Assembly (NCBI GenBank): GCA_009377745.1
Contig: WHTK01000034.1
Coordinates: forward strand, 1 to 33,188
Reading direction: 5' to 3'
From: Dehalococcoidia bacterium
GTDB lineage: Bacteria > Chloroflexota > Dehalococcoidia > DSTF01 > WHTK01
DNA length: 33,188 bases
This document shows, piece after piece, positions 15,297-24,445 of this stretch. The position numbers were made by a program, and so were the translations under genes. The notes under the pieces were generated by a model that had not been told where the DNA came from, did not search any database, and saw only the letters and a program-made list of their open reading frames with translations. Each line of letters opens with the position of its first letter. The stretch's first letter is position 1.

Positions 15297-16079
15297 ATGG
15301 GCAACTTCCAAACCGAGGCGTTTCTCTCCTTCAAGGCGCTCTTCCCCTGGCTGCAATGGTGGTCCTACCTCTCCAGCGTCTGGATCCGCCCCTTCATGAT
15401 CGCGGCCATGTTCGCCGTCGTCGGCCGCTTCGCCATCGGCAGCGACGCGGCGGAGCGCTACCTCCTCGGCCTCGCCGTGGCGCAGATGGTCTACCTTTCG
15501 GCCGCGGGCATCCTGCGCACCTTCGGCGACGACCTCTGGCAGGGGACGCTATCGCACGTCCTCTGCTCGCCGGTGAATCGCTTCCGTCTTTACTGGGCGC
15601 GGGGTCTGCCGCACGCTGTCAATGGCTTCCTCGCCTTCATCGCCTGCTTCATCTCGGTCTGGCTGATCCTGGACCTCGACCTCACACGCGTGAACTGGCC
15701 CGCCTTCGCCACCGCCATCGTCCTGATCTGCCTCTCGACCACGGCGCTGGTCATGGCGACCTCCAGCCTGGTCATCGCCACCCGGGAGCACTCGATCCTG
15801 CATCAGGTGGTCAGCGGCCTGCTGATCCTCCTGACCGGCGTCGTGATCCCGGTCAGCGAGCTGCCTGCAGTCCTGCGCGCCGTGAGCGAGGTCCTGCCCA
15901 TGACCCACGGCCTGGCCGGCCTGCGTGGCGCTTTCAGTGGCGAAGGCTTTGACGCCATCGGTACCGACCTGCTGGCTGAGGCGGCAATCGGGCTGGTCTG
16001 CACCGCGGCGGGCTTCCTGGTCTTCAAATACGTCGAGACCAAGGGCCGCGAAAATGGCTTCCTCGAGGGTGGGGCTTAG
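15297..16079 (+). CDS. ABC-2 type permease subunit (second)
   Basis: The product has 260 residues when started at ATG 15297, which is preceded by GGGGAGG (15283-15289) and lies 1 bp after the previous stop; upstream in-frame alternative starts would overlap that gene. It has about six helices, with TGVVIPVSELPAVLRAVSEV and LPMTHGLAGLRGAF near the end, the usual ABC-2 permease landmarks. It is a divergent paralogue of the first permease. The two permeases plus the ATPase just downstream form a complete export system. Confidence 0.88.
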   Translation: MGNFQTEAFLSFKALFPWLQWWSYLSSVWIRPFMIAAMFAVVGRFAIGSDAAERYLLGLAVAQMVYLSAAGILRTFGDDLWQGTLSHVLCSPVNRFRLYWARGLPHAVNGFLAFIACFISVWLILDLDLTRVNWPAFATAIVLICLSTTALVMATSSLVIATREHSILHQVVSGLLILLTGVVIPVSELPAVLRAVSEVLPMTHGLAGLRGAFSGEGFDAIGTDLLAEAAIGLVCTAAGFLVFKYVETKGRENGFLEGGA

Positions 16080-16094
16080 AGAACGGGAGACGAG

Positions 16095-17063
16095 ATGCAA
16101 GACACGACCATCGCTATCGAGTGCAAAGACCTGGGCCGCAAATACGAGACCCGCGGCCGCAAGGACAAGAAGGAGACCACGGCGCTCCAGGGCCTCAACC
16201 TGACCGTGCGTCGCGGCTCGGTCTTCGGCTTGCTTGGCCCCAACGGCGCCGGCAAGACCACGACCGTCCGCATCCTGGCGACCCTCCTGACGCCCTCCAG
16301 CGGCAGCGCCGCCGTCATGGGCTTCGACGTCGACAAGCAGGCCAACGAGGTTCGGCGTCGCATCGGCCTCGTCCTCGGCGGCGAGCGCGGCCTCTACCGC
16401 AGCCTCACCGGACGCGAGAATCTGCGCTACTTCGCCGCCCTCAACGACATCGCCCCGAAGCTTGCCCGCGTCCACATCGATGAGCTCCTCGAAGCCGTGG
16501 GACTCAATGACGCCGGCGATACACGGGTGGAGGAGTACTCACGCGGCATGCGCCAGCGACTGCACATCGCCCGCGGCTTGCTCAACGACCCCGACATCAT
16601 CCTCCTCGACGAGCCGACCATCGGCCTCGACCCGATCGGCGCCCTCGAGCTGCGGCAGATGATCCCGGAGCTGGCCAGCCAGGGCAAGACGATCTTTCTC
16701 ACCACCCACTACATGCTGGAGGCGGACCTGCTCTGTGAAACGGTCTGCCTGATTAACCACGGCGCCGTCGTCGCCATGGGCAGCCCCACCGAGATCAAGC
16801 AGCGCTTCAGCAAGACCCGCATCATCGAAGTGACCTGCACCGACCTCTCGCCGGTCAGTGAGAAGCTCCGAGTCATTCCTCAAGTCGGGCGCGTTGAATC
16901 CCGGATCGACGGCGTCTTCCAGAAGCTCACTCTCCACATCGAAGAGGGCGCCATCATCCAGAAGGAGATCGCCGAGTGCCTCGGCGAGGGCGTCATCGAG
17001 TCAATGGTCGAGCGCGAGCCCAACCTCGAAGAGGCCTACATCAGCATCCTCGGCCGCAACTAG
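16095..17063 (+). CDS. ABC transporter ATP-binding protein (exporter, DrrA-like)
   Basis: All ABC ATPase motifs are present in 322 residues: Walker A GPNGAGKTT (48-56), signature YSRGMRQR (148-155; RGM replaces the usual SGG form, as is common in DrrA-type exporters), Walker B LLDEPT with Asp172-Glu173, and the H-loop in TTHYM. A ~90-residue C-terminal extension after the nucleotide domain is typical of this subfamily. GGGAG precedes ATG 16095. It drives the two permeases encoded immediately upstream. The exported substrate (drug, lipid or polysaccharide) cannot be told from sequence. Confidence 0.95.
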   Translation: MQDTTIAIECKDLGRKYETRGRKDKKETTALQGLNLTVRRGSVFGLLGPNGAGKTTTVRILATLLTPSSGSAAVMGFDVDKQANEVRRRIGLVLGGERGLYRSLTGRENLRYFAALNDIAPKLARVHIDELLEAVGLNDAGDTRVEEYSRGMRQRLHIARGLLNDPDIILLDEPTIGLDPIGALELRQMIPELASQGKTIFLTTHYMLEADLLCETVCLINHGAVVAMGSPTEIKQRFSKTRIIEVTCTDLSPVSEKLRVIPQVGRVESRIDGVFQKLTLHIEEGAIIQKEIAECLGEGVIESMVEREPNLEEAYISILGRN

Positions 17064-17090
17064 CGGCGCGGCGGACGGCTCGGGTGCGTC

Positions 17091-17891
17091 ATGACTGAAC
17101 GAGTCCGGTTCACAAACACGGATGATTGGCGCGAGACTAGGCGTCTGGAGAACAGCGCCGCCTTCCTTGCGCCCTACATCAAACCCGGAATGTCCGTGAT
17201 CGATTGCGGCTGCGGCCCGGGCACAATCACCTGCGACCTGGCTGAAGCCGTCTTTCCTGGCAAAGTCGTCGGCGTCGATCGCAGCCAGGAGATCGTCGGA
17301 CGCGCGACCGGCATCGCCAGGGAGCGTGGACTGACCAATGTCCACTTCGAGCACGGCGACATCAACAAGCTGCGTTTCGCGGACGGTACGTTCGAAGCAG
17401 CGCTCGAGTCATCCACACTTCAGTACCTCCCGAGACCAAGTAGAGCTGTTCGGGAGATATTCCGTGTCCTCAAGCCTGGAGGCGTATTCGGCGCCCGCGA
17501 CCGAGACTATCGCGGCGACCTCTTCGGTAACCCGAATGCCGTGGTCAGGGCTGCTTGGCGCATGCATTATCAGTCTTACAAACAGGTCAACGGCCTGGAT
17601 CTAACCCTGGGCGGACGTCTCCGGGACCTCCTCCACGCAGCCGGTTTCGAAGAGCTGATCAATACGGCAACCTATGAAGATCACGGCGATCAGGAGGGCG
17701 CTCGTTGGATTGCTGCCTTCTACACTCGTAACTTCGACAGCAATTGGTATGTCAGCCAGATTCTTGAACGCGGCTTCGCCACGTCCGAGCTGCTAGAGGA
17801 ATGGCGCCAGGCTTGGCAGGCCTGGGGCGAAGACCCACGCTCCTTCTACTCCATCGCCCGAAGCGAGGTTGTGGGCTGGAAACCGATCTGA
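17091..17891 (+). CDS. Class I SAM-dependent methyltransferase
   Basis: This 266-residue protein has methyltransferase motif I VIDCGCGPG with KVVGVDRS as the acidic strand 2 end, HGDINKLRF at motif II, and REIFRVLKPGGVFG at motif III. This pattern is typical of UbiE/MenG-like small-molecule methyltransferases. It starts 27 bp after the ATPase gene with no clear ribosome site and is followed by a terminator, so it is the last gene of the exporter operon. It may modify the exported compound or its target, but this is only suggested by position. Confidence 0.9.
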   Translation: MTERVRFTNTDDWRETRRLENSAAFLAPYIKPGMSVIDCGCGPGTITCDLAEAVFPGKVVGVDRSQEIVGRATGIARERGLTNVHFEHGDINKLRFADGTFEAALESSTLQYLPRPSRAVREIFRVLKPGGVFGARDRDYRGDLFGNPNAVVRAAWRMHYQSYKQVNGLDLTLGGRLRDLLHAAGFEELINTATYEDHGDQEGARWIAAFYTRNFDSNWYVSQILERGFATSELLEEWRQAWQAWGEDPRSFYSIARSEVVGWKPI

Positions 17892-17903
17892 TGGCCATGA
17901 ACT

Positions 17904-17949
17904 GAAATCAAGAGGCGGAGGCCGCGATGACCTCCGCCTCGCTGATTTC
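17904..17949. terminator. Bidirectional terminator between convergent genes
   Basis: GAGGCGGAGG (17912-17921) pairs with CCTCCGCCTC (17931-17940). GAAATCA (17904-17910) and TGATTTC (17943-17949) extend the stem, giving A/T-rich tails on both strands. Confidence 0.85.
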
Positions 17950-17961
17950 TGCCCTTACGGC

Positions 17962-19721
17962 TTACTGGAACTGAGTGATCGTGTCGACCAGGGCGGGGCG
18001 GCCCGCCTGGACTTCCTTGATCGCGCGCTGCAGAGCCGGCTGGATGTCGGCCGGGTTCTCGATCGGGCCCTCCGCGTACCAGCCCATGGAGCGGGCCAGC
18101 CCGGCGAAGTCCGGCGCCGGGTCGTTGATCGCCTGACCGATGTAGGCGTTCTCCACCGGGCGCTCGCGCTCCTGCGCCAGATGGATCTGGTGGTTCCAGT
18201 CGTTGTAGTAGGCCCGGTTGTTGTGCATCACGACCAGCATCGGCAGCTTCGATTGCGCCGCCGTCCAGAGCGCGCCGGCGTCGAACATCAGGTCGCCGTC
18301 CGGCTGCACATCAACCACCAGCTTGCCCGTGCCCCTGTACGCCAGCGCCACGCCCAGACCGAGACCGATCTGAGTCGCTGTGCCCAGCGCGGAGCCGATG
18401 AAGCGCTCCGGCTTGTCGACGCTCGTGGTGCGCAGCATCCAGTTGATCACGGCGTTGGCGCCGGTCAGGACGTAGTCGTGGCCCTTGATCGCCTCGGCAA
18501 TCTCGCTGCCCAGGCGAGCCGTCGTGAATGGGAAGGCGTCCCAGTCCTTTTTCGCGTCTTCGGCCCAGCGTGCGCGGGCGTCGGCGTGGACCTTGGCGGT
18601 CGCCTCGGCGCGCTCCTTGGCGCGCGCCTGAGCCGCCGGGTCGGCGGCCATCTTCGCCTTGACGCGTTCGAGGAGCGCCGGCAGCGCCGCCGCCGTGTCG
18701 GCATGACCTCCATGTCAACGGGCTGGATCTGCTGGTACTCGTGCGACCACTTGCTGATGCCGACGTCACGCATGGCAATCTCGGTGATCTTGCAGTTGGG
18801 TTGGAGGATCGAGGAGGTTGTCCGGGCCGACATGTCTACTCGGTTGACCGCGCCGAACAGGTCCTTGACGTCGAGGCCGACCACCACGTCCGCTTCGGAA
18901 AGAGTCTTACCGGCCGCGCCGGAGATGTTCAGCGGGTGGTCGGTCGGGAAGTTGAAACGGCTGCGCTGGTCGATCACCGCCGCACCCAGCGCCTCAGCCA
19001 GTTCGACCAGGACGTAGAACGATGGCTTGTATCGCGCCATGTAGCCCGCGATCAGCACCGGCTGCCGGGAGCCGATCAGCCAGTCGGCCAGCTGGTCGAG
19101 GGCGGCCGGGTCGGCGTGGAAGGCCGTGCCGGCGGTCGTCTTCTCAGGATCCGGCAGCACCCACTCGCCTTCGAGCGGGTCTTCCTGGAAAGCAGCGTCG
19201 TAGCAGAGATAGACCGGGCCCTGGGGTTGCTGGGTCGCGACGCGGTAGGCGCGCGCGAAGGTATCAATCACGTCCGCGGTCCCGAAGGGCTGCGAGTCCC
19301 ACTTCACGTATTCCCGGATCGGGTCTGAGGTCAGGACGGTGGTGTGGATCCAGTCGATGTTGGGCCGGCGGCGACTCGCGTCCATCGGGCCGGTTGCCCC
19401 CATCAGGATGATCGGGGCGCGGTCCATGTAGGCGTAGTAAATGCCGTTGGTCGCGTGCAGCAGGCCGACGGTGTCGTGGGCGATAGCCCCCATCGGCTTG
19501 CCGAGCGCCTTGGCGTAGCCGTGCGCAATCTGCACCGCGATTTTCTCGTGCTGACAGAGAATGATCTCTGGCTTATTGGCGCCATAGTTGACGAGCGAGT
19601 CGTGCAGACCCCGGAACGTGGAGCCGGGGTTCAGGGCCACGTACTCGATGCCGTAGCGCTGCATCAGGTCGACGATCAGGTCGGACCCATATTTACCTTT
19701 GCCGATTACTTGCTGGAGCAT
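17962..19721 (-). pseudogene. TPP-dependent enzyme (acetolactate synthase/benzoylformate decarboxylase-like), frameshifted
   Basis: Reading from ATG 19721, with AGAGGAAC before it, the N-terminal part holds the TPP pyrimidine-binding domain: NPGSTFRGLHDSLV and the activating Glu in LCQHEKIAVQIAHGYAKA. The frame then breaks near 18701 and the C-terminal part (stop at 17962) continues in another frame, with the PP-binding motif VQPDGDLMFD followed ~24 residues later by HNNRAYYNDW. Adding one base (a C on the plus strand next to 18702) joins the halves into a normal 586-residue enzyme, reading MADTAAALPALLERV across the join. Members act on 2-keto acids in the cytoplasm. Either one base is missing in the assembly or the gene is recently broken. 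The substrate is unknown. Confidence 0.85.
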
Positions 19722-19839
19722 CGGTGTTCCTCTTTCCGAGCTAATGGGGAGCTCCCTCTCACGTGGTTTCGCGGGGCGTCCGCATTCTACTACGGCGCTC
19801 CGCCTTGGAACCAAATCGTTGGATGCGCCTGGCGCGGCG

Positions 19840-19868
19840 TTGTCAGAGAATTGCCGCCCGTCTACCAT
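19840..19868 (+). promoter_or_regulatory. Promoter for the molybdopterin-subunit gene
   Basis: TTGTCA (19840-19845), a 17-bp spacer and TACCAT (19863-19868) lie 44 bp before the start codon. On the minus strand TAGAAT-type bases near 19787-19792 could serve the divergent TPP gene. A GGGAGCTCCC palindrome is at 19747-19756. Confidence 0.5.
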
Positions 19869-19912
19869 TAGGGGGCCGCGGGCGTATTTCGTGTAGGACG
19901 TTGGAGGGCAGC

Positions 19913-22138
19913 ATGGTCTCGCAGTATCAGGTCATCGGTAACTCGGCTCCCCGCGTCGAGGGTATCGACAAGGTCACCGGCAAGGCCCTCTATACCGCCG
20001 ATTTCTCGCCGCCCGGCACAATCTGGGGCAAGGCTCTGCACAGCCCTTACGCCCACGCCCGCATCCTCAGCATCGACACAACCGCCGCGAAGGCCCTGCC
20101 GGGCGTCCACGCCGTGATCACCGGCCGGGATGTGGCCGGCGGCATGTACGGGCGCGCCATCAAGGACATACCCGTCCTCGCTCTCGACCGCGTCCGCTTC
20201 TTCGGCGAGCGCATCGCCGCCGTGGCTGCCGACGACGAGGACATCGCCCAGCGCGCCCTTGACCTGATCGAGATCGAGTACGAGGAGCTGCCGGCCGTCT
20301 TTGACCCACTAGAAGCGTTGGAGCCATCCGCTCCCGTCCTGCATGACGGCGCTAGCGCCTACCAGGGCATGAAGCTGCCCGAGGGCGCGCCTCCCAACGC
20401 TTACAGCGTCATCAAGGTCGACCGTGGCGACATCGAAGCCGGCTTTGCCGAAGCCGACGTCATCGTCGAGAACACCTACCACCTGCCGCGCGTGCACCAG
20501 GTCTATCTGGAGCCCCAGTCGGTGCTGATCTGGCTGGACGGCGAGCGCGTCCAGGTCTGGACCTGCAGCAAAGCGCCCTACAACACCCGCGAGGCCCTGG
20601 CGACGGCGGCTCAGATCCCGGAAGAGTCCGTCGTCTTCAACCCGACCCTGATCGGCGGCGACTTCGGCGGCAAGGCGACGCCCTCTGACCTGCCGATCTG
20701 CTACTTCCTCGCCCGGGCCAGCGGCCGGCCCGTCCGCATGATCCTTGACTACACCGAAGAGCTAATGGCCGCCAACCCGCGCCACGAGGTTGTTGTCCAG
20801 CTCAAGAGCGGCGTCAAGCATGACGGTACCCTGACCGCGCGACAGGTCCGCTTCCTCGTCAACAGCGGCGCCTACGCCGGCTACAAGCCCGCCGGCATCA
20901 TCCGTGGCAGCAACCAGGCCGCCGGCCCCTACAAGATCGCCAACACTCGGCTCGAGGGCATCAACGTCTACACCAACACGGTGCCGGGCGGCCACATGCG
21001 CGCCCCCGGCGAGCCGCAAGCCTTCTTCGCGGTCGAGTGTCACACCGATGAGGTCGCGAAAGCCATCGGCATGGACCCGCTGCAGTTCCGGCTGCTCACC
21101 CTGGTCGAGGAGGGCGAAGAGACGGCCTTCGGCGAGGTGCTGCAAGACGTACTGGCGAAGCAAACCCTCATGGCAGCGGCGGAAGCGGCGGGCTACTACT
21201 CACCCAAGGCGCCAAACGTCGGGCGCGGTATCGGCATCGGCGACAGGCCTCCCGGCGGCGGCCAGGGCACCGCGGACGTAACCCTGCGTCCCGATGGCAC
21301 CGTCCTCCTGACCACCGGCGTCTTCGAACAGGGCTCCGGCACCTACACCACCTTCCGTCAGGTGATCTCCGAGGAGCTGCAAATCGACCCCGAGCGGGTC
21401 GAGATCGAGGTGCAGAATACGGACTACGTCAAGATGGACTCCGGCCTCGGCGGTAGCCGCGGCACCCGCATCTACACCACCGCCGCCTACGACGCGGCCC
21501 AGGCAGCCAAGACAGAGCTGATCGGCCTCGCCTCGCGCCAGCTCGAGTGGCCGGAGGACAAGATCGCCTACGCCGGTGATGAAGTGCGTCGCACCGACAC
21601 CGGCGAATCCGTCCGCTGGGCCGACCTGCTGGCGCGCTCCGGCGATACCGTCAGCGGCCGCGGCCACATCCAGGACTCCGCGCGCCCCCACTTCACGTCC
21701 TTCACCGCCCAGATCGCCGAGGTATCGGTAGACCCGGAGACCGGCGAGGTCAAGCTGCTCAGCTTCACCACCGCCCACGATGTCGGCAAGATCATCAACC
21801 CGATCAGTCATCAGGGCCAGATCAACGGCGGCGTCATGCAGGGCATCGGCTACGCGCTCATGGAAGAGCTGCGCGTCGAAGACGGCCGCGTCACCACACT
21901 CTCGCTGGGCGACTACAAAGTGCCGACCATCCGCGACATCCCGCCGATGAAGACCGTCCTCGTCCAGTCTGAGAGCGGCGTCGGCCCCTACCAGATCAAG
22001 GGCATCGGCGAGACGCCGATCGGCCCCGTCGCGCCGGCCATCGCCAACGCCGTCGCCGACGCCATCGGCGTGCGCGTCCGTGATCTGCCTGTCACGGCCG
22101 AGAAGGTGTTTCAGGCCCTAAAAGAAGCTAAAGCCTAG
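19913..22138 (+). CDS. Xanthine dehydrogenase-family molybdopterin-binding subunit
   Basis: ATG 19913, preceded by TTGGAGGG, gives 741 residues. The N-terminal domain begins PRVEGIDKVTGKALYTADF. The molybdenum site shows GGDFGG (248-253), MRAPGEPQ (362-369, equivalent to the family's R-A-x-G-x-P-Q) and the catalytic Glu700 in GIGETPIGP. The AYxCSFR and AYRGAGR loops of CO dehydrogenase are absent, so it is a xanthine/aldehyde/hydroxybenzoyl-CoA-type hydroxylase. Such enzymes usually need FAD and 2Fe-2S subunits, and neither is encoded beside it. It is divergent from the TPP enzyme gene. Confidence 0.93.
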   Translation: MVSQYQVIGNSAPRVEGIDKVTGKALYTADFSPPGTIWGKALHSPYAHARILSIDTTAAKALPGVHAVITGRDVAGGMYGRAIKDIPVLALDRVRFFGERIAAVAADDEDIAQRALDLIEIEYEELPAVFDPLEALEPSAPVLHDGASAYQGMKLPEGAPPNAYSVIKVDRGDIEAGFAEADVIVENTYHLPRVHQVYLEPQSVLIWLDGERVQVWTCSKAPYNTREALATAAQIPEESVVFNPTLIGGDFGGKATPSDLPICYFLARASGRPVRMILDYTEELMAANPRHEVVVQLKSGVKHDGTLTARQVRFLVNSGAYAGYKPAGIIRGSNQAAGPYKIANTRLEGINVYTNTVPGGHMRAPGEPQAFFAVECHTDEVAKAIGMDPLQFRLLTLVEEGEETAFGEVLQDVLAKQTLMAAAEAAGYYSPKAPNVGRGIGIGDRPPGGGQGTADVTLRPDGTVLLTTGVFEQGSGTYTTFRQVISEELQIDPERVEIEVQNTDYVKMDSGLGGSRGTRIYTTAAYDAAQAAKTELIGLASRQLEWPEDKIAYAGDEVRRTDTGESVRWADLLARSGDTVSGRGHIQDSARPHFTSFTAQIAEVSVDPETGEVKLLSFTTAHDVGKIINPISHQGQINGGVMQGIGYALMEELRVEDGRVTTLSLGDYKVPTIRDIPPMKTVLVQSESGVGPYQIKGIGETPIGPVAPAIANAVADAIGVRVRDLPVTAEKVFQALKEAKA

Positions 22139-22438
22139 GCATGTTTTCGCGGCAATTTCCCAGGCTTGTTTCGCGTTCTATTAGTTGTTAAATCTCTTCT
22201 ACAACTTTCAATTGACAGCAAGTCGCATTTGAGCATAATGCCTTGCGGATCGATCAGTTATATCCTCGTACTCTATTCAGCGTTAAGTTTCTTCTATAAC
22301 ATTCACAGATCTGCGAGCCATCACGCGGCGTATATCCTCATACTGACTATCGAATAGCGGTACATAACTGTTACCATTGCGTTAAACATCTTGCGTCGCT
22401 AATCGAGGCGATAAAACACCCTAGGAGAGTGAATCAAC
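22139..22438 (+). promoter_or_regulatory. AT-rich 300-bp intergenic region with promoter
   Basis: This stretch is much richer in A/T than the genes around it. It holds TTGACA (22212-22217), a 16-bp spacer and CATAAT (22234-22239), giving a leader of about 190 nt before the solute-binding gene, and the ribosome site AGGAGAG at 22423-22429. No terminator for the upstream gene was found. A short open frame here (22166-22357) does not look coding. Confidence 0.6.
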
Positions 22439-24220
22439 TTGGAAAACAGCTACTGGTCTAGGTACCTGCAAGGACGGCAGCTTTCGCGACGCCGGTTGCT
22501 CAAGGGCGCGGCGGGCGTGGCCGTCGGCGGCGCCGCCCTCAGCCTCATCGGCTGCGGTGGCGGCGATGACGGCGGCGTCAAGGGCGACGCATCCGGCCTG
22601 CTCAGCCAGGCGGTTGAGACGACGAAGGACGCCAAGGTTGGCGGCGCCTGGGCCAGCTCTTACGCCGAAGACATTGTCAACATGGACCCCATCCTCAACA
22701 ACGCCAGTCCCACATTCCCGAACCTGATCCCTGTCTACAGCCAGCTGCTCAAATCCGGTCTCAGCGCCACCAAGCGCCCCGGCTCCGCCGACATCGTCGG
22801 CGACCTGGCTCAGTCCTGGGAATTCAGCGGCGACGGCGCCACGATGACTCTCAAGCTCCGTCCAAACATGAAGTGGGACCCGCGCCCGCCGACCAACGGC
22901 CGCGTCGTCACCTCCGCTGACGTTAAGGCCGCTTGGGACAAGTACGCGTCTGTCGGCAATTCCCGTGGCGAGCTCGTCCGCGCCGCCAACCCGGACGCGC
23001 CCATCGACTCGGTAGAGACCCCGGACGCCAACACCGTCGTCTTCAAGATGGGCTTCCCTTACCCCAACGTTATCGATGGCCTCTCCAACGAGCAGACCTT
23101 CTACGTCATGCCCATCGATGACTCCTTCAACTTCAGGTCAGACATGCGCGGCACCGGCCCCTACCGCCTGGAGAGCTTCCGGCCCAGCGCCAGCACGACT
23201 TTCGTCCGTAACCCCGACTGGTACGACGCGCCGCGCCCCTACTTCGAGCGCCTCGAGCGCACCCTGATCTCGGACTACGCCACCGGCCTCTCCCAGTTCA
23301 AGGCCGGTAACATCTTTGACTACTCGATAATGCGGCCCGAGGACGTCCTCCCCACAAAGCGCGAGGACCCGAACCTCGTCCTCTTGCCGGAGAAAGACAT
23401 CGAGTTCAACGCCGCCTTCCTCAACTTCTCGAAGGCTGATGACTCTTTCTTCAAGGATGTGCGCGTCCGCCGCGCCCTCTCGATGATGCTGGACCGCGAC
23501 CTGCTTACTGAGACGTTCTACAATGTCAGCATCTTCCAGGAAGCCGGCTTGCCCGTGAAACTCTACTGGCACAGCCATCTCGCCGCCGGCCTGCCCGAAT
23601 GGCTCGACCCGCAGGGCACTGACCTCGGCGAAGGCGCCCAGTACTTCCAGTACAACCCGGCCGAGGCCAAGAAGCTGGTCGAAGCCGCCGGTCTGACGAC
23701 GCCCTACGCCGCGCCGCACCACTTCTTCATCGACAACGCCCAGGAAGAAGTCCGCTACAACGAAGTCATCAACGCCATGTTCAACGACGGCGGCGTCTTC
23801 AACCTGGCCATTGACGGCATGCAGTACGACACCAGCTGGCGTAACGCGCGCGCCAGCGCCGGCATGGGTTTCAAGGGCGTCCTCTGGCACCGCGCCGCCG
23901 CCCTCAGCGCCGACGTAATCCTCACCCAGCGCTACACGCCCAAGGGCCGCAACTCCGTCTCTGCCAACCCCATCCCCGGCATCACTGACCTGGTCCTCAA
24001 GCAGAAGACGGAGCTCGACCCCAAGCGCCGCGAAGCCCTGATCCACGACATCCAGAAGGCCGCCGCCTTGGAGTTCCCGGACATGACGCGCGCCGGCACA
24101 GCCCCCAGCTTCACGCTGCACCAGCCCTGGCTGTCCAACCACAACGTTTTCAGCGTCGGCAACGACTCCGCCAAGCCCTTCGTCTACGCCTGGTACGACG
24201 AGTCCAAGCGCAACAGCTAA
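22439..24220 (+). CDS. Family 5 solute-binding lipoprotein, copy 1 (Tat-exported)
   Basis: The start is TTG 22439, set by AGGAGAG nine bases upstream and by alignment with the next two genes (MENSYWS, MENGYWS, MDSGYWS). The 593-residue protein has a twin-arginine signal (SRRRLLKG, 16-23) and a lipobox LIGC ending at Cys39, followed by GGGDD, so it is folded before export and then lipid-anchored outside. The mature part is an SBP_bac_5 domain: MDPILNNASPTF, LAQSWEFSGDGATMTLKLRP and DVRVRRALSMMLDRD are typical. The family binds oligopeptides, glycosides or other small solutes for ABC import. No permease or ATPase gene is present nearby. It ends at a strong terminator. Confidence 0.93.
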   Translation: MENSYWSRYLQGRQLSRRRLLKGAAGVAVGGAALSLIGCGGGDDGGVKGDASGLLSQAVETTKDAKVGGAWASSYAEDIVNMDPILNNASPTFPNLIPVYSQLLKSGLSATKRPGSADIVGDLAQSWEFSGDGATMTLKLRPNMKWDPRPPTNGRVVTSADVKAAWDKYASVGNSRGELVRAANPDAPIDSVETPDANTVVFKMGFPYPNVIDGLSNEQTFYVMPIDDSFNFRSDMRGTGPYRLESFRPSASTTFVRNPDWYDAPRPYFERLERTLISDYATGLSQFKAGNIFDYSIMRPEDVLPTKREDPNLVLLPEKDIEFNAAFLNFSKADDSFFKDVRVRRALSMMLDRDLLTETFYNVSIFQEAGLPVKLYWHSHLAAGLPEWLDPQGTDLGEGAQYFQYNPAEAKKLVEAAGLTTPYAAPHHFFIDNAQEEVRYNEVINAMFNDGGVFNLAIDGMQYDTSWRNARASAGMGFKGVLWHRAAALSADVILTQRYTPKGRNSVSANPIPGITDLVLKQKTELDPKRREALIHDIQKAAALEFPDMTRAGTAPSFTLHQPWLSNHNVFSVGNDSAKPFVYAWYDESKRNS

Positions 24221-24236
24221 CCAGCCGCACAACGGC

Positions 24237-24279
24237 GAGAAGGAGGGCCGCTCAGGCGCGGCCCTCCTTCTCTTTCTCC
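24237..24279 (+). terminator. Terminator after binding protein copy 1
   Basis: A 15-bp perfect stem (24237-24251 with 24258-24272, arms GAGAAGGAGGGCCGC and its complement) with loop TCAGGC is followed by TTTCTCC. Confidence 0.93.
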
Positions 24280-24341
24280 TCCCTCTTTATCTCCACGCCA
24301 TCACCCCATTTTCCCATCCATGTCCTCGTCTCAGACGTATC

Positions 24342-24393
24342 TATAGACAAGAAGAATTTGCAAATAGCATATTCTCCTTGTTGCGTGTAAGAT
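24342..24393 (+). promoter_or_regulatory. Conserved upstream element of binding protein copy 2
   Basis: TATAGACAA (24342) and CGTGTAAGAT (24384-24393) recur as TATAGATAA and CGTGTAACAT before copy 3 with exactly the same 42-bp spacing. It is likely the shared promoter; the TAAGAT/TAACAT part could be the -10. Confidence 0.5.
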
Positions 24394-24445
24394 CGCGCAA
24401 TTGACAGGCCCCGATCGCAAGGGGGTGAAAGGTGGAAGTTTAGCG

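Noticed and set aside
18465..18700. Arg-rich continuation of the TPP enzyme's first frame
   Set aside because: It is out-of-frame translation beyond the frameshift; the conserved enzyme continues in the other frame.
19722..19868. N-terminal extension of the TPP enzyme to 19868
   Set aside because: ATG 19721 has a good ribosome site and the family N-terminus; the extension overlaps the divergent promoter.
22166..22357. 63-codon frame in the AT-rich intergenic region
   Set aside because: Weak start, no ribosome site, codon use unlike the neighbours, and it overlaps the predicted promoter.
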